Shown here in pieces: positions 9,819 to 21,743 of a stretch of 64,000 nt of DNA. Made by a program: the position numbers and the translations under genes. Numbering within the stretch: position 1 is the stretch's first letter; each line of letters opens with the position of its first letter. The notes under the pieces are model-generated. The model was not told where the DNA came from and did not search any database. It saw only the letters and a program-made list of their open reading frames with translations. Where the stretch lies: positions 3,410,001 through 3,474,000 of the forward strand of contig NZ_JACCBI010000001.1 in assembly GCF_013407835.1 (NCBI RefSeq), in the 5' to 3' direction. This DNA comes from Agromyces atrinae (GTDB lineage Bacteria; Actinomycetota; Actinomycetes; Actinomycetales; Microbacteriaceae).

Positions 9819-10988
9819 ATGAGCGATCTGGTCTCCGCCGACGGTTCCCGCAAGATCGCCCGCGAGGTTCTCATCCACGGACCGATCTCGCGAGCCGAAC
9901 TCGGCCTGCGACTCGGCCTCTCGGCGGCGAGTCTCACACGGCTGAGCAAGCCCCTCATCGAGAGCGGCCTCCTCGTCGAGAGACAGAGCGCCGAGGCCGT
10001 CGGGGTGGGGCGTCCGACCAAGCCCCTCGACGTCGTGGCCGACGCCGGCCGCTTCGTCGGCATCAAACTCACCGGTGACGATGCGACGGCCGTGCTGACC
10101 GACGTGCGTGCCGCGCACTCGGCCGTCGAGGTCGTCGAGGTCGTCGATCGATCGCCCGGCGCCGTCATAGCCCTCCTGGCCGACCTCGTCGAGCGGGTGT
10201 CGGGCGGCACGGAGCTCACCGGCATCGGCGTGAGCATCGGTGGAAACGTGCTCGACGGCCGCACGGTGACGCGAGCGCCCTTCCTGGGCTGGCGCGACGT
10301 CGAACTGGGCGCCCTCCTCGAGGAGCGTGCCGGTGCGCCGGTGACGGTCGCGAACGACGTCGTCGCGCTCACCGTCGCCGAGAAGTGGTTCGGCGCGGCA
10401 CGCGGGCGCTCGAGCTTCGCCGTCATCACGATCGGAGCCGGCGTCGGTTACGGCCTCGTCTCGCGCGGCACCGTCGTCGTCACGCCCGACACCGGCCTCG
10501 GCCTGGGCGGCCACTTCCCCCTCGACCCCCACGGGCCCGTCTGCATCGACGGGCATCGAGGATGCGCGACGGCGCTCCTCTCCATCCCGAGCATCTGCGA
10601 CCAGGTCGAGTCCGCTCTCGGGCGCCCCGTGCGCTACGACGAGGTACTCGACCTCGCCGAGAGCGGCGAGCCCGCGGCATCCCTCGTCGTCGACGCCGCC
10701 GCGCGCGCTCTCGGGCACCTCATCGCGGCGGTCGTCAACCTCGCGATGCTCGACGCCGTCGTGCTCGCCGGCGAGGGGCTCGAGCTCGTCCGCCGCACGC
10801 GTAGCCGCGTGCTCGAGGTGCTCTCGGAGGACCGCGATCCCGAGGCGCTCGCCGTCGACGTGTTCCTCGACGACTCGGGGTTCACGGCGTGGGCGCGCGG
10901 CGCGGCCGCCGTCGCGATCGAAGCGGGAATCGACGCGCTCGGAGACGACCGGGCGTGGCGCCTCCGTTCCCCATCTGCACAGCGGTAG
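9819..10988 (+). CDS. ROK family transcriptional regulator
   Basis: NagC/XylR-like protein of 389 residues: an N-terminal winged helix-turn-helix (residues ~10-60, ISRAELGLRLGLSAASLTRLSKPL) and a sugar-kinase-like ROK domain. The zinc-type motif is recognisable around GHRGCATALLS, although the usual CxCGxxGC is reduced to a single Cys, so zinc binding is doubtful. It is divergent from the alpha-galactoside operon, which makes it the likely repressor. The ATG at 9819 has no strong RBS; it could itself be leaderless or weakly translated. Confidence 0.88.
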   Translation: MSDLVSADGSRKIAREVLIHGPISRAELGLRLGLSAASLTRLSKPLIESGLLVERQSAEAVGVGRPTKPLDVVADAGRFVGIKLTGDDATAVLTDVRAAHSAVEVVEVVDRSPGAVIALLADLVERVSGGTELTGIGVSIGGNVLDGRTVTRAPFLGWRDVELGALLEERAGAPVTVANDVVALTVAEKWFGAARGRSSFAVITIGAGVGYGLVSRGTVVVTPDTGLGLGGHFPLDPHGPVCIDGHRGCATALLSIPSICDQVESALGRPVRYDEVLDLAESGEPAASLVVDAAARALGHLIAAVVNLAMLDAVVLAGEGLELVRRTRSRVLEVLSEDRDPEALAVDVFLDDSGFTAWARGAAAVAIEAGIDALGDDRAWRLRSPSAQR

Positions 10989-11039
10989 CCTCGAGTCAAG
11001 CCCTCTCGGATGACGGCGGTCGAGCGTAGCGTCGAGCGT

Positions 11040-11519
11040 ATGACCGACAACGTGCAGCAGATTCTGGCCGACATCGTGACGTCGACCGACACCGCGATCC
11101 TGACGACGGTGAGCGCCGACGGCTCGCTCCACAGCAGGCCGCTCGCCGTGCTCCAGAAGGAGTTCGACGGCAGCGTCTACTTCCTCGTGCAGCACCCGAC
11201 CGAGAAGACGGCCGAGATCGCCGAGAACCGCGGCGTCAACGTCTCGTTCTCGTCGAAGAAGGGCTACCTCTCGCTCGCCGGAACCGCGAGCATCGGAGCC
11301 GACCCCGCTCTGATCGACGAGCTCTGGACCGCCTCGGCCCAGGCCTGGTTCCCCGAGGGCCGCGAAGACCCGACCATCTCGGTGATCACCGTCGAGGGCG
11401 AATCGGCCGAGTACTGGGCCCTCACCGAGCCCGGTGTCTTCGCGTTCGTGAAGGCCACGAAGGCGATCCTCACGGGCGGCACACCCGACATCGGCGAGAA
11501 CGACACCGTCCGCCTCTGA
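11040..11519 (+). CDS. Pyridoxamine 5'-phosphate oxidase-like general stress protein
   Basis: FMN-binding split-barrel protein of 159 residues, related to Bacillus general stress protein 26. The region TTVSADGSLHSRPLAV through VYFLVQHPTEKTAEI is characteristic of this group. The ATG at 11040 (MTDNVQQ) was preferred to an upstream start at 11010 because homologues begin at this point. The flavin is likely bound, but the substrate is unknown. It stands alone between the ROK gene and a convergent membrane-protein gene. Confidence 0.85.
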   Translation: MTDNVQQILADIVTSTDTAILTTVSADGSLHSRPLAVLQKEFDGSVYFLVQHPTEKTAEIAENRGVNVSFSSKKGYLSLAGTASIGADPALIDELWTASAQAWFPEGREDPTISVITVEGESAEYWALTEPGVFAFVKATKAILTGGTPDIGENDTVRL

Positions 11520-11544
11520 TCGCGTTCGCGACGTGCGCGCCGGC

Positions 11545-12036
11545 TCAGCGCCCCGCCGCGCGCATGTCGCGCACGAGACGCGGTGTGCGCAGCCAGTTCG
11601 TCGCCGACGTGCCGGCCGAGATGGGTCGCGCGAGCTGCACGACGAAGTAGTTGATGTACTCGACGACCCCGAACGCCCAGACGCCGAGGATCAACGCGGC
11701 GACGAGCCCTCTCGACGGCCACCACGCGATGACTCCGACGAGGCCGATCGCGAGGAGAACGGCAGTGAAGATCCGGAGAGCGCCGAAGAGACGAGCGAGC
11801 GAGGTCGGCATCGATCCGCGGCCGACCCAGGCGCGCGCGAGCAGCCAGTAGACGCCCGCCTGCACGAGTACGACGAGCAGCGGTACGAGCGCGGAGACGA
11901 GTGCGAGGGACTCTCGGCTCGAGAGCCAGGGAGCGACGGCGAACCACGCGAGGAACGCGAAGACGGCAGCCGCGAACAACTCGCCCGAACCGAGGCTCCG
12001 GTAGCGGGCGAGCACCCGGGCGCGCCGGTCGGGCAT
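11545..12036 (-). CDS. Membrane protein of unknown function, four predicted helices
   Basis: A 163-residue product with a short basic N-terminus (MPDRRARVLARYRS) and about four hydrophobic segments, the last ending near VEYINYFVVQLARPI. The ATG lies two bases after the stop of the DUF4032 gene, so it is co-transcribed with it. I do not recognise a characterised family. The C-terminal NWLRTPRLVRDMRAA is hydrophilic and probably cytoplasmic. Confidence 0.7.
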   Translation of the reverse strand: MPDRRARVLARYRSLGSGELFAAAVFAFLAWFAVAPWLSSRESLALVSALVPLLVVLVQAGVYWLLARAWVGRGSMPTSLARLFGALRIFTAVLLAIGLVGVIAWWPSRGLVAALILGVWAFGVVEYINYFVVQLARPISAGTSATNWLRTPRLVRDMRAAGR

Positions 12037-12038
12037 CG

Positions 12039-13355
12039 TCACACCTTCAGGCGCCAGTCGTCCTGCTCGTCGTCGGCGACGGGGATCGCACCCGTCATCG
12101 GGGCGATCGTGTCGATCGGCATCGTGAACGCGTCGGTCGGCGGGTCGATGACTGTCGCTTCGTCGCGTCGGTGGCGGAGCACGTCGTTGACGTAGTGGGT
12201 GACGGCTTCGGCGAGGGGGATGTCGTGACCCGCCTCCTGGGCCATGTACCAGCGGTGCTCGAGCATCTGGTGGAAGACCTCGGCGGGTTCGAGCTTGCCG
12301 CGAAGCTCGACGGGGATCGCGCGCACGACCGGCTCGAAGACGCGCACGAGCCATTCGTGCGCCGCCATCTCCTCGTCGACCTCGGCCTTGCCGTAGGTGG
12401 CGCGATACGAGTCGAGGTCGTTGAGGAGGCGACGAGCCTGGTTCTCCTGCGCGTCGAGACCGGTGAGGCGCAAGAGACGGCGCTGGTGGTGCCCGGCGTC
12501 GACGACCTTCGGCTGGATGCGGACCGTCGTACCGGCGTCATCCGTCTTGATCGCGAGCTCTTCGATGTCGAAGCCGAGGGCGTTCAGGCGGTTCACGCGT
12601 TCGTTGATGCGCCAGCGTTCGGCGGACGAGAACGACTCCGACTCGGTGAGCTCGGTCCAAAGGCTGCGGTACGCGGCGACGATGCCGTTCGAGATGCGCA
12701 CGGGGTCGAGCTCGTCGGCGACGCGGCCGCCCGCTTCGAGGTCGAGCAGCTCGCCCGCGATGTTGACCCGGGCGATCTCGAGGTCGTTCTCGCGCTGACC
12801 GTTCGAGAGACCGCCGCTGTAGAGCTTGCCGGTCTCGGCGTCGACGAGGTAGGCCGCGAACGCGCCGGCGTCGCGGCGGAAGAGGGTGTTCGAGAGCGAG
12901 ACGTCGCCCCAGAAGAACCCGACGATGTGGAGTCGGACGAGCAGCACGGCGAGGGCGTCGACGAGGCGCGTCGCGGTGTCGGGCCGCAGCGTCTGCGAGA
13001 AGAGCGCGCGGTAGGGGAGCGAGAACTTGAGGTGCCGCGTGACGAGCACGGGCTTCAGCGGCTCGCCGTCGGCGTCGGTGCGGCCGTCGATCACGGCGAT
13101 CGGGTCGACGCACGGGATCTCGAGGCGCTGCAGCGTGCGCAGCATCTCGTACTCGCCGCGCGCCATGTCGGAGGTCGTCTCCTTGACGGCCGCGACATGA
13201 CCGCTCAGATGGGCGAAGCGCACGAGGTGGCGCGAGATGCCCTTCGGCAGCGCGGCGATCGTGTCGTTCGGCCACGCGTCGAGGGGGAGGTCCCACGGAA
13301 GGTCGAGAAGTGCCGGATCGGCCATCGCCGAGGTGATCGAGAGGGAACCGCTCAC
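12039..13355 (-). CDS. DUF4032 protein with a kinase-like fold
   Basis: This 438-residue actinobacterial protein joins a lipopolysaccharide-kinase-like domain to a C-terminal DUF4032 domain. Visible kinase-type features are the Lys in HVAAVKETTSD, a catalytic-loop-like FFWGDVSLSNTLF and a metal-loop-like YLVDAETGKLY. Substrate and role are unknown. An ATG ten codons downstream is an alternative start. It precedes the small membrane protein gene and follows the ATPase gene, from which it is separated by a strong terminator. Confidence 0.85.
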   Translation of the reverse strand: MSGSLSITSAMADPALLDLPWDLPLDAWPNDTIAALPKGISRHLVRFAHLSGHVAAVKETTSDMARGEYEMLRTLQRLEIPCVDPIAVIDGRTDADGEPLKPVLVTRHLKFSLPYRALFSQTLRPDTATRLVDALAVLLVRLHIVGFFWGDVSLSNTLFRRDAGAFAAYLVDAETGKLYSGGLSNGQRENDLEIARVNIAGELLDLEAGGRVADELDPVRISNGIVAAYRSLWTELTESESFSSAERWRINERVNRLNALGFDIEELAIKTDDAGTTVRIQPKVVDAGHHQRRLLRLTGLDAQENQARRLLNDLDSYRATYGKAEVDEEMAAHEWLVRVFEPVVRAIPVELRGKLEPAEVFHQMLEHRWYMAQEAGHDIPLAEAVTHYVNDVLRHRRDEATVIDPPTDAFTMPIDTIAPMTGAIPVADDEQDDWRLKV

Positions 13356-13374
13356 TCTATTCGCCTTTCAGGGA

Positions 13375-13419
13375 AGAAAAAACGGATGCCGGCCGAGACA
13401 CGCGCCCGGCCGGCATCCG
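13375..13419 (-). terminator. Rho-independent terminator of the ABC ATPase gene
   Basis: On the minus strand a 13-bp perfect stem (13419-13407 with 13395-13383) is followed by a T-rich run covering 13382-13375. It lies 18 bases after the ATPase stop, so the ATPase is transcribed as a single gene. Confidence 0.9.
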
Positions 13420-13436
13420 TCAAGGACGATCGTTCG

Positions 13437-14537
<1,101 letters not shown>

Positions 14538-14762
14538 CGTTGTTCTTTCTCCTTCACCGGCAGGTACGTGCCGGACGATCCGTAGTGAATGGAAACACGG
14601 CGCCCGCCATTGGACGCTGATCCACACAGTATGCCACGCGTGGGCGACCACGCGGAATCGGCGGGAGGCTGCCGCCGCATATGGCCGATTCTCAGACCTC
14701 GCGTCTACTATCGGAAGGTCGTGCCGATGACTCGGCGCCTACCAGCCACACGGAGCGAATTC

Positions 14763-15680
14763 ATGACCAGCGGTTCCCCTCTCGAGCCTCGTGCCTCCAA
14801 GAACGAACGTCGCGAAGCTGCGCGCGAGAAGGCCAAGGAGCTGCGCGTCGCACAGAAGCGACGCGAGCGACGCAACAGCTGGCTGCTGAAGGGCGGCGTC
14901 GCCGTCGCGATCGTCGCCGTCGTCGCCGTCGTGTCGGTGTTCGTGATCCAGATGAACCGTCCCGCTGGGCCCGGCCCGCGCAACATGGCGAGCGACGGCA
15001 TTCTCATCGGCGAAGGGCTCACGGTCGTGAGCACCCCGGCGCTGGCGCCCGGCGAGGCCCCGACCCCCACCGTGCCCGACAACTCGGGTTCGGTCGCGAA
15101 CATCGTCATGTACATCGACTACCTCTGCCCGTTCTGCGGCCAGTTCGAGCAGACGAACGGCGAGACCATCCGCGACCTCGTCGAATCGGGCGCGGCGACC
15201 GTCGAGATCCACCCGATCGCCCTGCTCGCGAACCGCTCGGCAGGCACGCAGTACTCGTTGCGGGCCACGAACGCCGCGGCGTGTGTGGCGAACTACTCGC
15301 CCGATGCCTTCTTCGACTTCAACGCCGCACTCTTCGTCGACCAGCCGGCCGAGGGTACGCCCGGTCTCACGAACGACGAGCTGAAGGCGCGCGCGGCATC
15401 GGCCGGCGCGACCTCGTCGTCGATCGATCAGTGCATCGACGACGTGCAGTTCAAGTCGTGGGCCCAGGTCGCGACGAACCGTGCTCGCAGCGAACCGCTG
15501 CCGAACTCCGACATCGAGCAGCTCAAGGGAACGCCGACGATCCTCGTGAACGGCAAGTCGTACAACGGCTCGCTCGACGACCCCCAGGAGTTCTCGTCGT
15601 TCGTCCTCCAGGCCGTCGCATCGACGACCGACAAGGACGCCACGCCGACCCCCACGCCCACCCCCACCCCGACCCCGTAA
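14763..15680 (+). CDS. Membrane-anchored DsbA-like thioredoxin-fold protein
   Basis: A 305-residue protein with a Lys/Arg-rich cytoplasmic N-terminus, one membrane helix (~42-62) and an extracytoplasmic thioredoxin fold of the DsbA/BdbD type. The active site is CPFC in YIDYLCPFCGQFE, and the cis-Pro loop is KGTPTILVNG. The tail is a (TP)n low-complexity repeat. It probably oxidises or isomerises disulfides in secreted proteins. The ATG at 14763 was chosen because MTSGSPLEPRASKNERR resembles homologues; an ATG at 14727 is possible. A TACTAT -10 lies at 14706-14711. Confidence 0.88.
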   Translation: MTSGSPLEPRASKNERREAAREKAKELRVAQKRRERRNSWLLKGGVAVAIVAVVAVVSVFVIQMNRPAGPGPRNMASDGILIGEGLTVVSTPALAPGEAPTPTVPDNSGSVANIVMYIDYLCPFCGQFEQTNGETIRDLVESGAATVEIHPIALLANRSAGTQYSLRATNAAACVANYSPDAFFDFNAALFVDQPAEGTPGLTNDELKARAASAGATSSSIDQCIDDVQFKSWAQVATNRARSEPLPNSDIEQLKGTPTILVNGKSYNGSLDDPQEFSSFVLQAVASTTDKDATPTPTPTPTPTP

Positions 15681-15737
15681 TCGGTTCGCCGCCGCCGAAC
15701 GACGGCGGTTAGGATGAACGCCGGGACTCAGTCCCAG

Positions 15738-15810
15738 GCCGGCTTGGCGCAATTGGTAGCGCACCGCTCTTGTAAAGCGGGGGTTGCGGGTTCGAGTCCC
15801 GCAGCCGGCT
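15738..15810 (+). tRNA. tRNA-Thr (anticodon UGU)
   Basis: The 73-base cloverleaf has a 7-bp acceptor stem (15738-15744 with 15803-15809), a D-arm with GGTAGC, an anticodon stem closing a seven-base loop with TGT at 15771-15773, and a TTCGAGT T-loop. CCA is not encoded. Confidence 0.97.
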
Positions 15811-15814
15811 CACA

Positions 15815-16777
15815 ATGGAAAACTCCTCTCGGCACGTCCCCCTCTGGATCCCGCTCCTCCTCGCCGGCATCGGCGGCGTTCTCGTGTCGATCCAGTCCCG
15901 CATCAACGGCGAGCTCTCGGTCAGGCTCGATGACGGGTTCGCCGCCTCGGCGATCTCGTTCGGAAGCGGCTTCCTGATCCTCTGCGTCGCGATGGCCGTC
16001 TCGCCGTACGGTCGCCGCGGCGTCGGACTCGCCGTCGCCGCGGTTCGTTCGGGCGAGCTGCGCTGGTGGATGCTGCTCGGCGGCCTCGCCGGAGCACTGT
16101 TCGTCCTCGCTCAGGGGTTGTCGGCGCCCGTGCTCGGCGTCGCTCTCTTCACGGTCGCCATCGTCGCCGGTCAGGCGGGCGGCGGCCTCGTGTTCGACAG
16201 GCTCGGGCTCGGCCCCGGCGGACCCCGCCCCGTGACGGTCAATCGAGCAGTCGGCTCGGTGCTCGCGCTCGTCGCGGTCTTCATCGCCGTCGCGCCGCGT
16301 CTCGGCGAACCCGCGGCACTCGGCGCCGTCATCATGCCGCTCATCGCGGGGTGCGGCATGGCCTGGCAGCAGGCCGTGAACGGGCGTGTGCGCGTGAGCT
16401 CCACGAGCGCACTCGCTGCGACGTTCGGCAACTTCCTCTTCGGCACGATCGCTCTCGTCGTCGCGTTCCTGATCCACTCGCTCGTGACGAGCTGGCCCTC
16501 CGCGCTGCCCACCGAGTGGTGGCTCTACGTGGGCGGCGCGATCGGGTGCGTCTTCATCGCGGCATCCGCCGTGCTCGTGCGCTTCACCGGTGTGCTCCTG
16601 CTCGGGCTCGCGATGCTCGCCGGTCAGCTCGTGGGCGCCGTCGCCCTCGACCTCGTCGCGCCCCTCGGAGCGTCGGTGAGTCTCGTCGCCGAGATCGCGA
16701 CGATCTCGGGCGCCGTCGTGGCCTTCATCGCCGTGCTCGTCGCGAGCGCGAGTCGTCGTCGTCCCGCCGGCCGCTGA
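15815..16777 (+). CDS. DMT-superfamily transporter, YdcZ/DUF606 type
   Basis: Integral membrane protein of 320 residues with about ten helices, built from two repeated DUF606 halves: residues ~12-150 (PLLLAGIGGVLVSIQSRING) and ~165-300 (GAVIMPLIAGCGMAWQQAVNG). The repeated 'Q..(I/V)N(G)' motif marks the duplication. Single-domain members occur as pairs; this is the fused form. Cargo is unknown. It begins five bases after the tRNA-Thr. Confidence 0.88.
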   Translation: MENSSRHVPLWIPLLLAGIGGVLVSIQSRINGELSVRLDDGFAASAISFGSGFLILCVAMAVSPYGRRGVGLAVAAVRSGELRWWMLLGGLAGALFVLAQGLSAPVLGVALFTVAIVAGQAGGGLVFDRLGLGPGGPRPVTVNRAVGSVLALVAVFIAVAPRLGEPAALGAVIMPLIAGCGMAWQQAVNGRVRVSSTSALAATFGNFLFGTIALVVAFLIHSLVTSWPSALPTEWWLYVGGAIGCVFIAASAVLVRFTGVLLLGLAMLAGQLVGAVALDLVAPLGASVSLVAEIATISGAVVAFIAVLVASASRRRPAGR

Positions 16778-16793
16778 GCACGCCGAACGGCGG

Positions 16794-17345
16794 TCAGTCG
16801 AGCTCGGTGAGGAGCTTCTCGGCCGGAACCGGTGAGCGTCGGCCGGGCTTCGCGTTCTCGGGCACCCCGCCGACGTAAAGCCAACCGAGCAACCGCTCAC
16901 GCTTCGTGAGGTCGTGCATCGCGGCGACGCGCTTGGACCGTGTGTTCGAATCGGTGCGCCAGAAGACGCCCCACCCGGCTTCGTCGAGCAGCAGGCTCAG
17001 CATGTGGGCGACGCCCGAGGCGACGGCCTCCTGCTCCCACGAGGGCACCTTCGAGCTCTTCTTCGGCGAGTAGACGACGGCGATGATGAGCGGTGCGCGC
17101 TCGGCCTTGCGTTCGTACTTGCCGGCATCCTCCGCCGATCGTCCGGCCGCCCGGGCGAGCGCGCGACCGAGGCGCGCGCGAGCCTTGCCGCGCAGCGCGA
17201 TGAGCCGCCACGGCCGTAGCGACGAATGGTCGGCGACGCGACCGGCCGCGCCGATCAGGTCGATCAGCTCGGCATGGCTCGGAGCGTCGTCGGTGACCTT
17301 CGAACGCGAGCGCCGTGCGAGGGCCGCCTCGAAGGCCGAGCCCAC
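16794..17345 (-). CDS. Nitroreductase family protein
   Basis: FMN-dependent NAD(P)H oxidoreductase of 183 residues, of the small YdjA-like class. RRSRSKVTDDAPSHAELIDLI is the N-terminal FMN-phosphate region and GWGVFWRT the later flavin-contact strand. The GTG start lies one base after the msrB stop, so it is co-transcribed with msrB; both fit an oxidative-stress role, although the substrate is not known. Confidence 0.85.
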   Translation of the reverse strand: MGSAFEAALARRSRSKVTDDAPSHAELIDLIGAAGRVADHSSLRPWRLIALRGKARARLGRALARAAGRSAEDAGKYERKAERAPLIIAVVYSPKKSSKVPSWEQEAVASGVAHMLSLLLDEAGWGVFWRTDSNTRSKRVAAMHDLTKRERLLGWLYVGGVPENAKPGRRSPVPAEKLLTELD

Positions 17346-17346
17346 G

Positions 17347-17748
17347 TCAGGCCTCGGGCGTGAAGTCGAGTGCGATGGAGTTCATGCAGTAGCGGTCGCC
17401 GGTCGGCGTTCCGAAACCGTCGGGGAAGACGTGGCCGAGGTGGGAGCCGCAGCTCGCGCAACGCACCTCGGTGCGCACCATGCCGAGGGTGTTGTCCTCG
17501 ATGAGCTCCACGGCGTCGGGGCGGACCGACTCGTAGAAGCTCGGCCATCCGCACCCGGAGTCGAACTTGGTCCCGCTCTTGAACAGTTCTGCGTTGCACG
17601 CCGCACAGGCATAGATGCCGGCGCGCTCTTCGTCGAGGAGCTCACCCGTCCACGGGCGCTCGGTGGCGGCCTCGCGGAGAACGGCGAACTGATCGGCGCC
17701 GAGCTCGTCGCGCCACTGGTCCTCGGACTTCGACACGTTGTAACCCAT
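17347..17748 (-). CDS. msrB: Peptide-methionine (R)-S-oxide reductase
   Basis: Repairs oxidised methionine (R-sulfoxide) in proteins. The 133-residue product has both zinc-binding CxxC pairs (CAAC and CASC), the GCGWPSF substrate pocket and the catalytic Cys in RYCMNSIALDF. The ATG at 17748 is preceded by GGAAGGGAAAG and matches the usual start (MGYNVSKSEDQW). It is first in a two-gene unit with the nitroreductase. Confidence 0.94.
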   Translation of the reverse strand: MGYNVSKSEDQWRDELGADQFAVLREAATERPWTGELLDEERAGIYACAACNAELFKSGTKFDSGCGWPSFYESVRPDAVELIEDNTLGMVRTEVRCASCGSHLGHVFPDGFGTPTGDRYCMNSIALDFTPEA

Positions 17749-17942
17749 GGGCTTTCCCTTCCTGGCACCGGTGCGCCCGACTCGGCGCACCCTCTAACCC
17801 AACCATGGTGCACCCTGCGGTGTTCCCAGGATGACACGGCAACCTGTGTCCGCTGTACGGGATCTTGACCTGCCGATCGGCGCACGACCCCCGCTCGGTT
17901 TCGCTGCTTAGTATGTGGGGAACAACGACCGGGGAGGTGGGA

Positions 17943-18239
17943 ATGCAGTCATCCGAACCCAGCGGCGACGCTGCACGCTCGCCGCTCAGTGATCGCGACG
18001 AACGCATCCTCGTGTTCGAGCGCTCGTGGTGGCAGCACGCTGGCGCCAAAGAGGAGGCGATCCGCGACGAGTTCGGATTCTCGTCGACCCGGTATTATCA
18101 GGTACTCGGCGGTCTCATCGATTCGCCCGGAGCCCTCGCGTTCGACCCGATGCTCGTCAAGAGACTGCAACGAGTTCGTGACGCGCGCGCTGCGGCACGG
18201 TCGCTTCGATCGCTGGGTCTCGGTTCCCACCGCGATTGA
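17943..18239 (+). CDS. DUF3263 small helix-turn-helix protein
   Basis: A 98-residue actinobacterial protein. Residues ~25-75 (FERSWWQHAGAKEEAIRDEF, then STRYYQVLGGLIDSP) form the DUF3263 region, which looks like a short DNA-binding helical domain. Function is unknown. The ATG at 17943 has the RBS GGGGAGGTGGG. Its stop overlaps a possible TTG start of the following LytR-C gene (TTGA at 18236-18239), suggesting coupling. Confidence 0.85.
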   Translation: MQSSEPSGDAARSPLSDRDERILVFERSWWQHAGAKEEAIRDEFGFSSTRYYQVLGGLIDSPGALAFDPMLVKRLQRVRDARAAARSLRSLGLGSHRD

Positions 18240-18265
18240 CGCCGACCGGAAAGCTCTCGCACGTC

Positions 18266-18820
18266 ATGGCCCAGAAGTTCCCCTCTGATCGCTTCGATCA
18301 GGCCCCCAGCGACATCGAACGCGTCGGTGCGCACCGTGCGCCGCTCCAGCCCGGCCGCCGCTGGGTGACCTTCGGCTGGGCTGCACTCGCGACCGTCGTC
18401 CTCGTCGTCGCGGGCATCGTCACGATCTCGCTCTACAACAACGAGCTCCTCCGCATCCTCCCGGGTTCCTCGGCCGAGGAGACGCCCTCCGACGAGCCCG
18501 TGCAGACCGCCGAGCCGACCCTCGACCCGGCCACACCGGTGATGGTGCTGAACGGCACCTCGACGTCGGGTCTCGCCGCGACGGCGGCCGAGGCGCTCAC
18601 CGCAGCGGGTCTCACGATCGATGTGACGGCGAACGCCGACGAAGACACCGTGCAGTCGACGGTCGTCGTCTACGCGACACCCGAGCTCGAAGGCGCGGCG
18701 CGAGGCATCGCGCAGTCCCTCGGAACGACGGAGGTTCGTGAGGGGACCGAGTTCGCCGAGGCCGGCGCCTCCCTCGTCGTCGTGCTGGGCGCCGATTACG
18801 CCGCCCTCGTCGCGGGCTGA
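18266..18820 (+). CDS. LytR C-terminal domain membrane protein
   Basis: Single-pass membrane protein of 184 residues: a cytoplasmic tail, one helix (~35-58, TFGWAALATVVLVVAGIVTI) and an extracytoplasmic LytR_C domain (~90-184) with PVMVLNGTSTSGLAATAAEAL. This domain is fused to LCP wall-polymer ligases in other proteins; here it stands alone. I used the ATG at 18266; a TTG at 18236 overlapping the previous stop would add ten residues. It is part of a three-gene run with DUF3263 and DUF3048. Confidence 0.82.
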   Translation: MAQKFPSDRFDQAPSDIERVGAHRAPLQPGRRWVTFGWAALATVVLVVAGIVTISLYNNELLRILPGSSAEETPSDEPVQTAEPTLDPATPVMVLNGTSTSGLAATAAEALTAAGLTIDVTANADEDTVQSTVVVYATPELEGAARGIAQSLGTTEVREGTEFAEAGASLVVVLGADYAALVAG

Positions 18821-18875
18821 CGGGCGGCGCGTGTCGGAGGGCGACCAGCGCGGACGTGGACACTACGCTGTCGCT

Positions 18876-19940
18876 GTGATCGGCTCAACACCGTCGAAGC
18901 GCGCGCCCCGGCGTCGCGCCGGCGCCCTCCTCGCTCTCGTCGCCGCAGTCTCCGTCGCCGTCTCGGGCTGCGCGGGGGCCTCGCTCCTGCCGGATCCGAC
19001 CCCGACGGTCGACCCCCGTCCCGTTCCGGGCGAGCAGGGCAACGCCGTGGGACTCGCGGCCGCTCCGCTTCGCGGCACGCTCGTCGAACCGGGGTCGCTC
19101 ACGCGCCCGAGTCTCGCCGCGAAGATCGACAACCACGTCGAGGCGCGTCCGCACATCGCGCTCAACGCGACCGACATCGTGTTCGAAGAGCTCGTCGAGG
19201 GCGGCATCACGCGCTACGTCGCCGTGTGGCACAGCCAGCTGCCCGACGAGATCGGCCCCGTGCGATCGATCCGCCCGATGGACCCCGACATCGTGTCGCC
19301 GTTCGGCGGCATCATCGCCTACTCGGGCGGGCAGGACGTCTTCGTCGGCATGATGATGGCCGCGCCCGTCGTGAACATCGTCTTCGACTACGACGACACG
19401 GGCCTCTACTACCGCGCCGACGAGCGGCCCGGGCCCCACGACGTGATCCTGCGTTCCGCCGAGGCCGTGAACCGTCACCTCGACCTGCCGGCGCCCGCGC
19501 CGCAGTTCGCCTACGGCTCGGCGACGCCGCTCGCGGCCGAGTCGTATGCGGCGACGCCGACGTCGACGATCAACCTGCGCTTCTCCGACGAGCGGTGGCC
19601 GAGCTGGGGCTGGAACGCCGAGGGATCGGTGTGGATGCGCTCGCAGGAGGGCGCTCCCGACCTCGAGGCATCCGGTGCCCCGGTGCAGTCGACGAATGTC
19701 GTGACCCTGCGTGTCGGCATCGACTGGTCGTACGGCGAGGTGCCGAAGACCGTCATGGTCGGCTCCGGCGAGGCATGGCTCTCGGTCGGCGGCGTGACCG
19801 CGCACGGCACGTGGTCGAAGGACTCCGCGACGTCGCCGATCGTGCTCACCGCCGACGACGGCAGCCCGCTGCGCCTCGCTCCCGGCAACACGTGGGTCGA
19901 ACTCATCCCCGACTACGGCATCATCGAGTTCCTCCCGTAG
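18876..19940 (+). CDS. DUF3048 (YerB-like) lipoprotein
   Basis: Exported lipoprotein of 354 residues. The GTG at 18876 gives VIGSTPSKRAPRRRAG followed by a hydrophobic stretch and the lipobox VSGCAG. DUF3048 covers most of the mature chain (PSLAAKIDNHVEARPHIAL; ITRYVAVWHS; VGPVRS-type EIGPVRSIRP). YerB of Bacillus is the named member; the role is unknown, probably at the envelope. No terminator is visible before groEL, but groEL has its own promoter. Confidence 0.87.
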   Translation: MIGSTPSKRAPRRRAGALLALVAAVSVAVSGCAGASLLPDPTPTVDPRPVPGEQGNAVGLAAAPLRGTLVEPGSLTRPSLAAKIDNHVEARPHIALNATDIVFEELVEGGITRYVAVWHSQLPDEIGPVRSIRPMDPDIVSPFGGIIAYSGGQDVFVGMMMAAPVVNIVFDYDDTGLYYRADERPGPHDVILRSAEAVNRHLDLPAPAPQFAYGSATPLAAESYAATPTSTINLRFSDERWPSWGWNAEGSVWMRSQEGAPDLEASGAPVQSTNVVTLRVGIDWSYGEVPKTVMVGSGEAWLSVGGVTAHGTWSKDSATSPIVLTADDGSPLRLAPGNTWVELIPDYGIIEFLP

Positions 19941-19979
19941 CGAACCGCCTCTCCGTTGCTCGCGACGGGCGTCACGTAG

Positions 19980-20006
19980 CTTGCACTCCATGGTGGCGAG
20001 TGCCAG
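19980..20006 (+). promoter_or_regulatory. Degenerate upstream CIRCE element and groEL promoter
   Basis: CTTGCACTC (19980-19988), nine bases, then GAGTGCCAG (19998-20006): an imperfect CIRCE dyad with the exact 9-base spacer. It overlaps a promoter with -35 TTGCAC (19981-19986), a 17-base spacer and -10 CAGAAT (20004-20009), so HrcA binding would block polymerase. Confidence 0.65.
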
Positions 20007-20013
20007 AATCGAA

Positions 20014-21703
<1,690 letters not shown>

Positions 21704-21743
21704 GTCCCGCCGGCTGAGCTGTACGCGGCTCGATAGAACTGAA

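Noticed and set aside
18236-18266. TTG start of the LytR_C gene overlapping the DUF3263 stop
   Set aside because: Possible through TTGA coupling, but the ATG at 18266 was preferred as the simpler start; recorded as an alternative.
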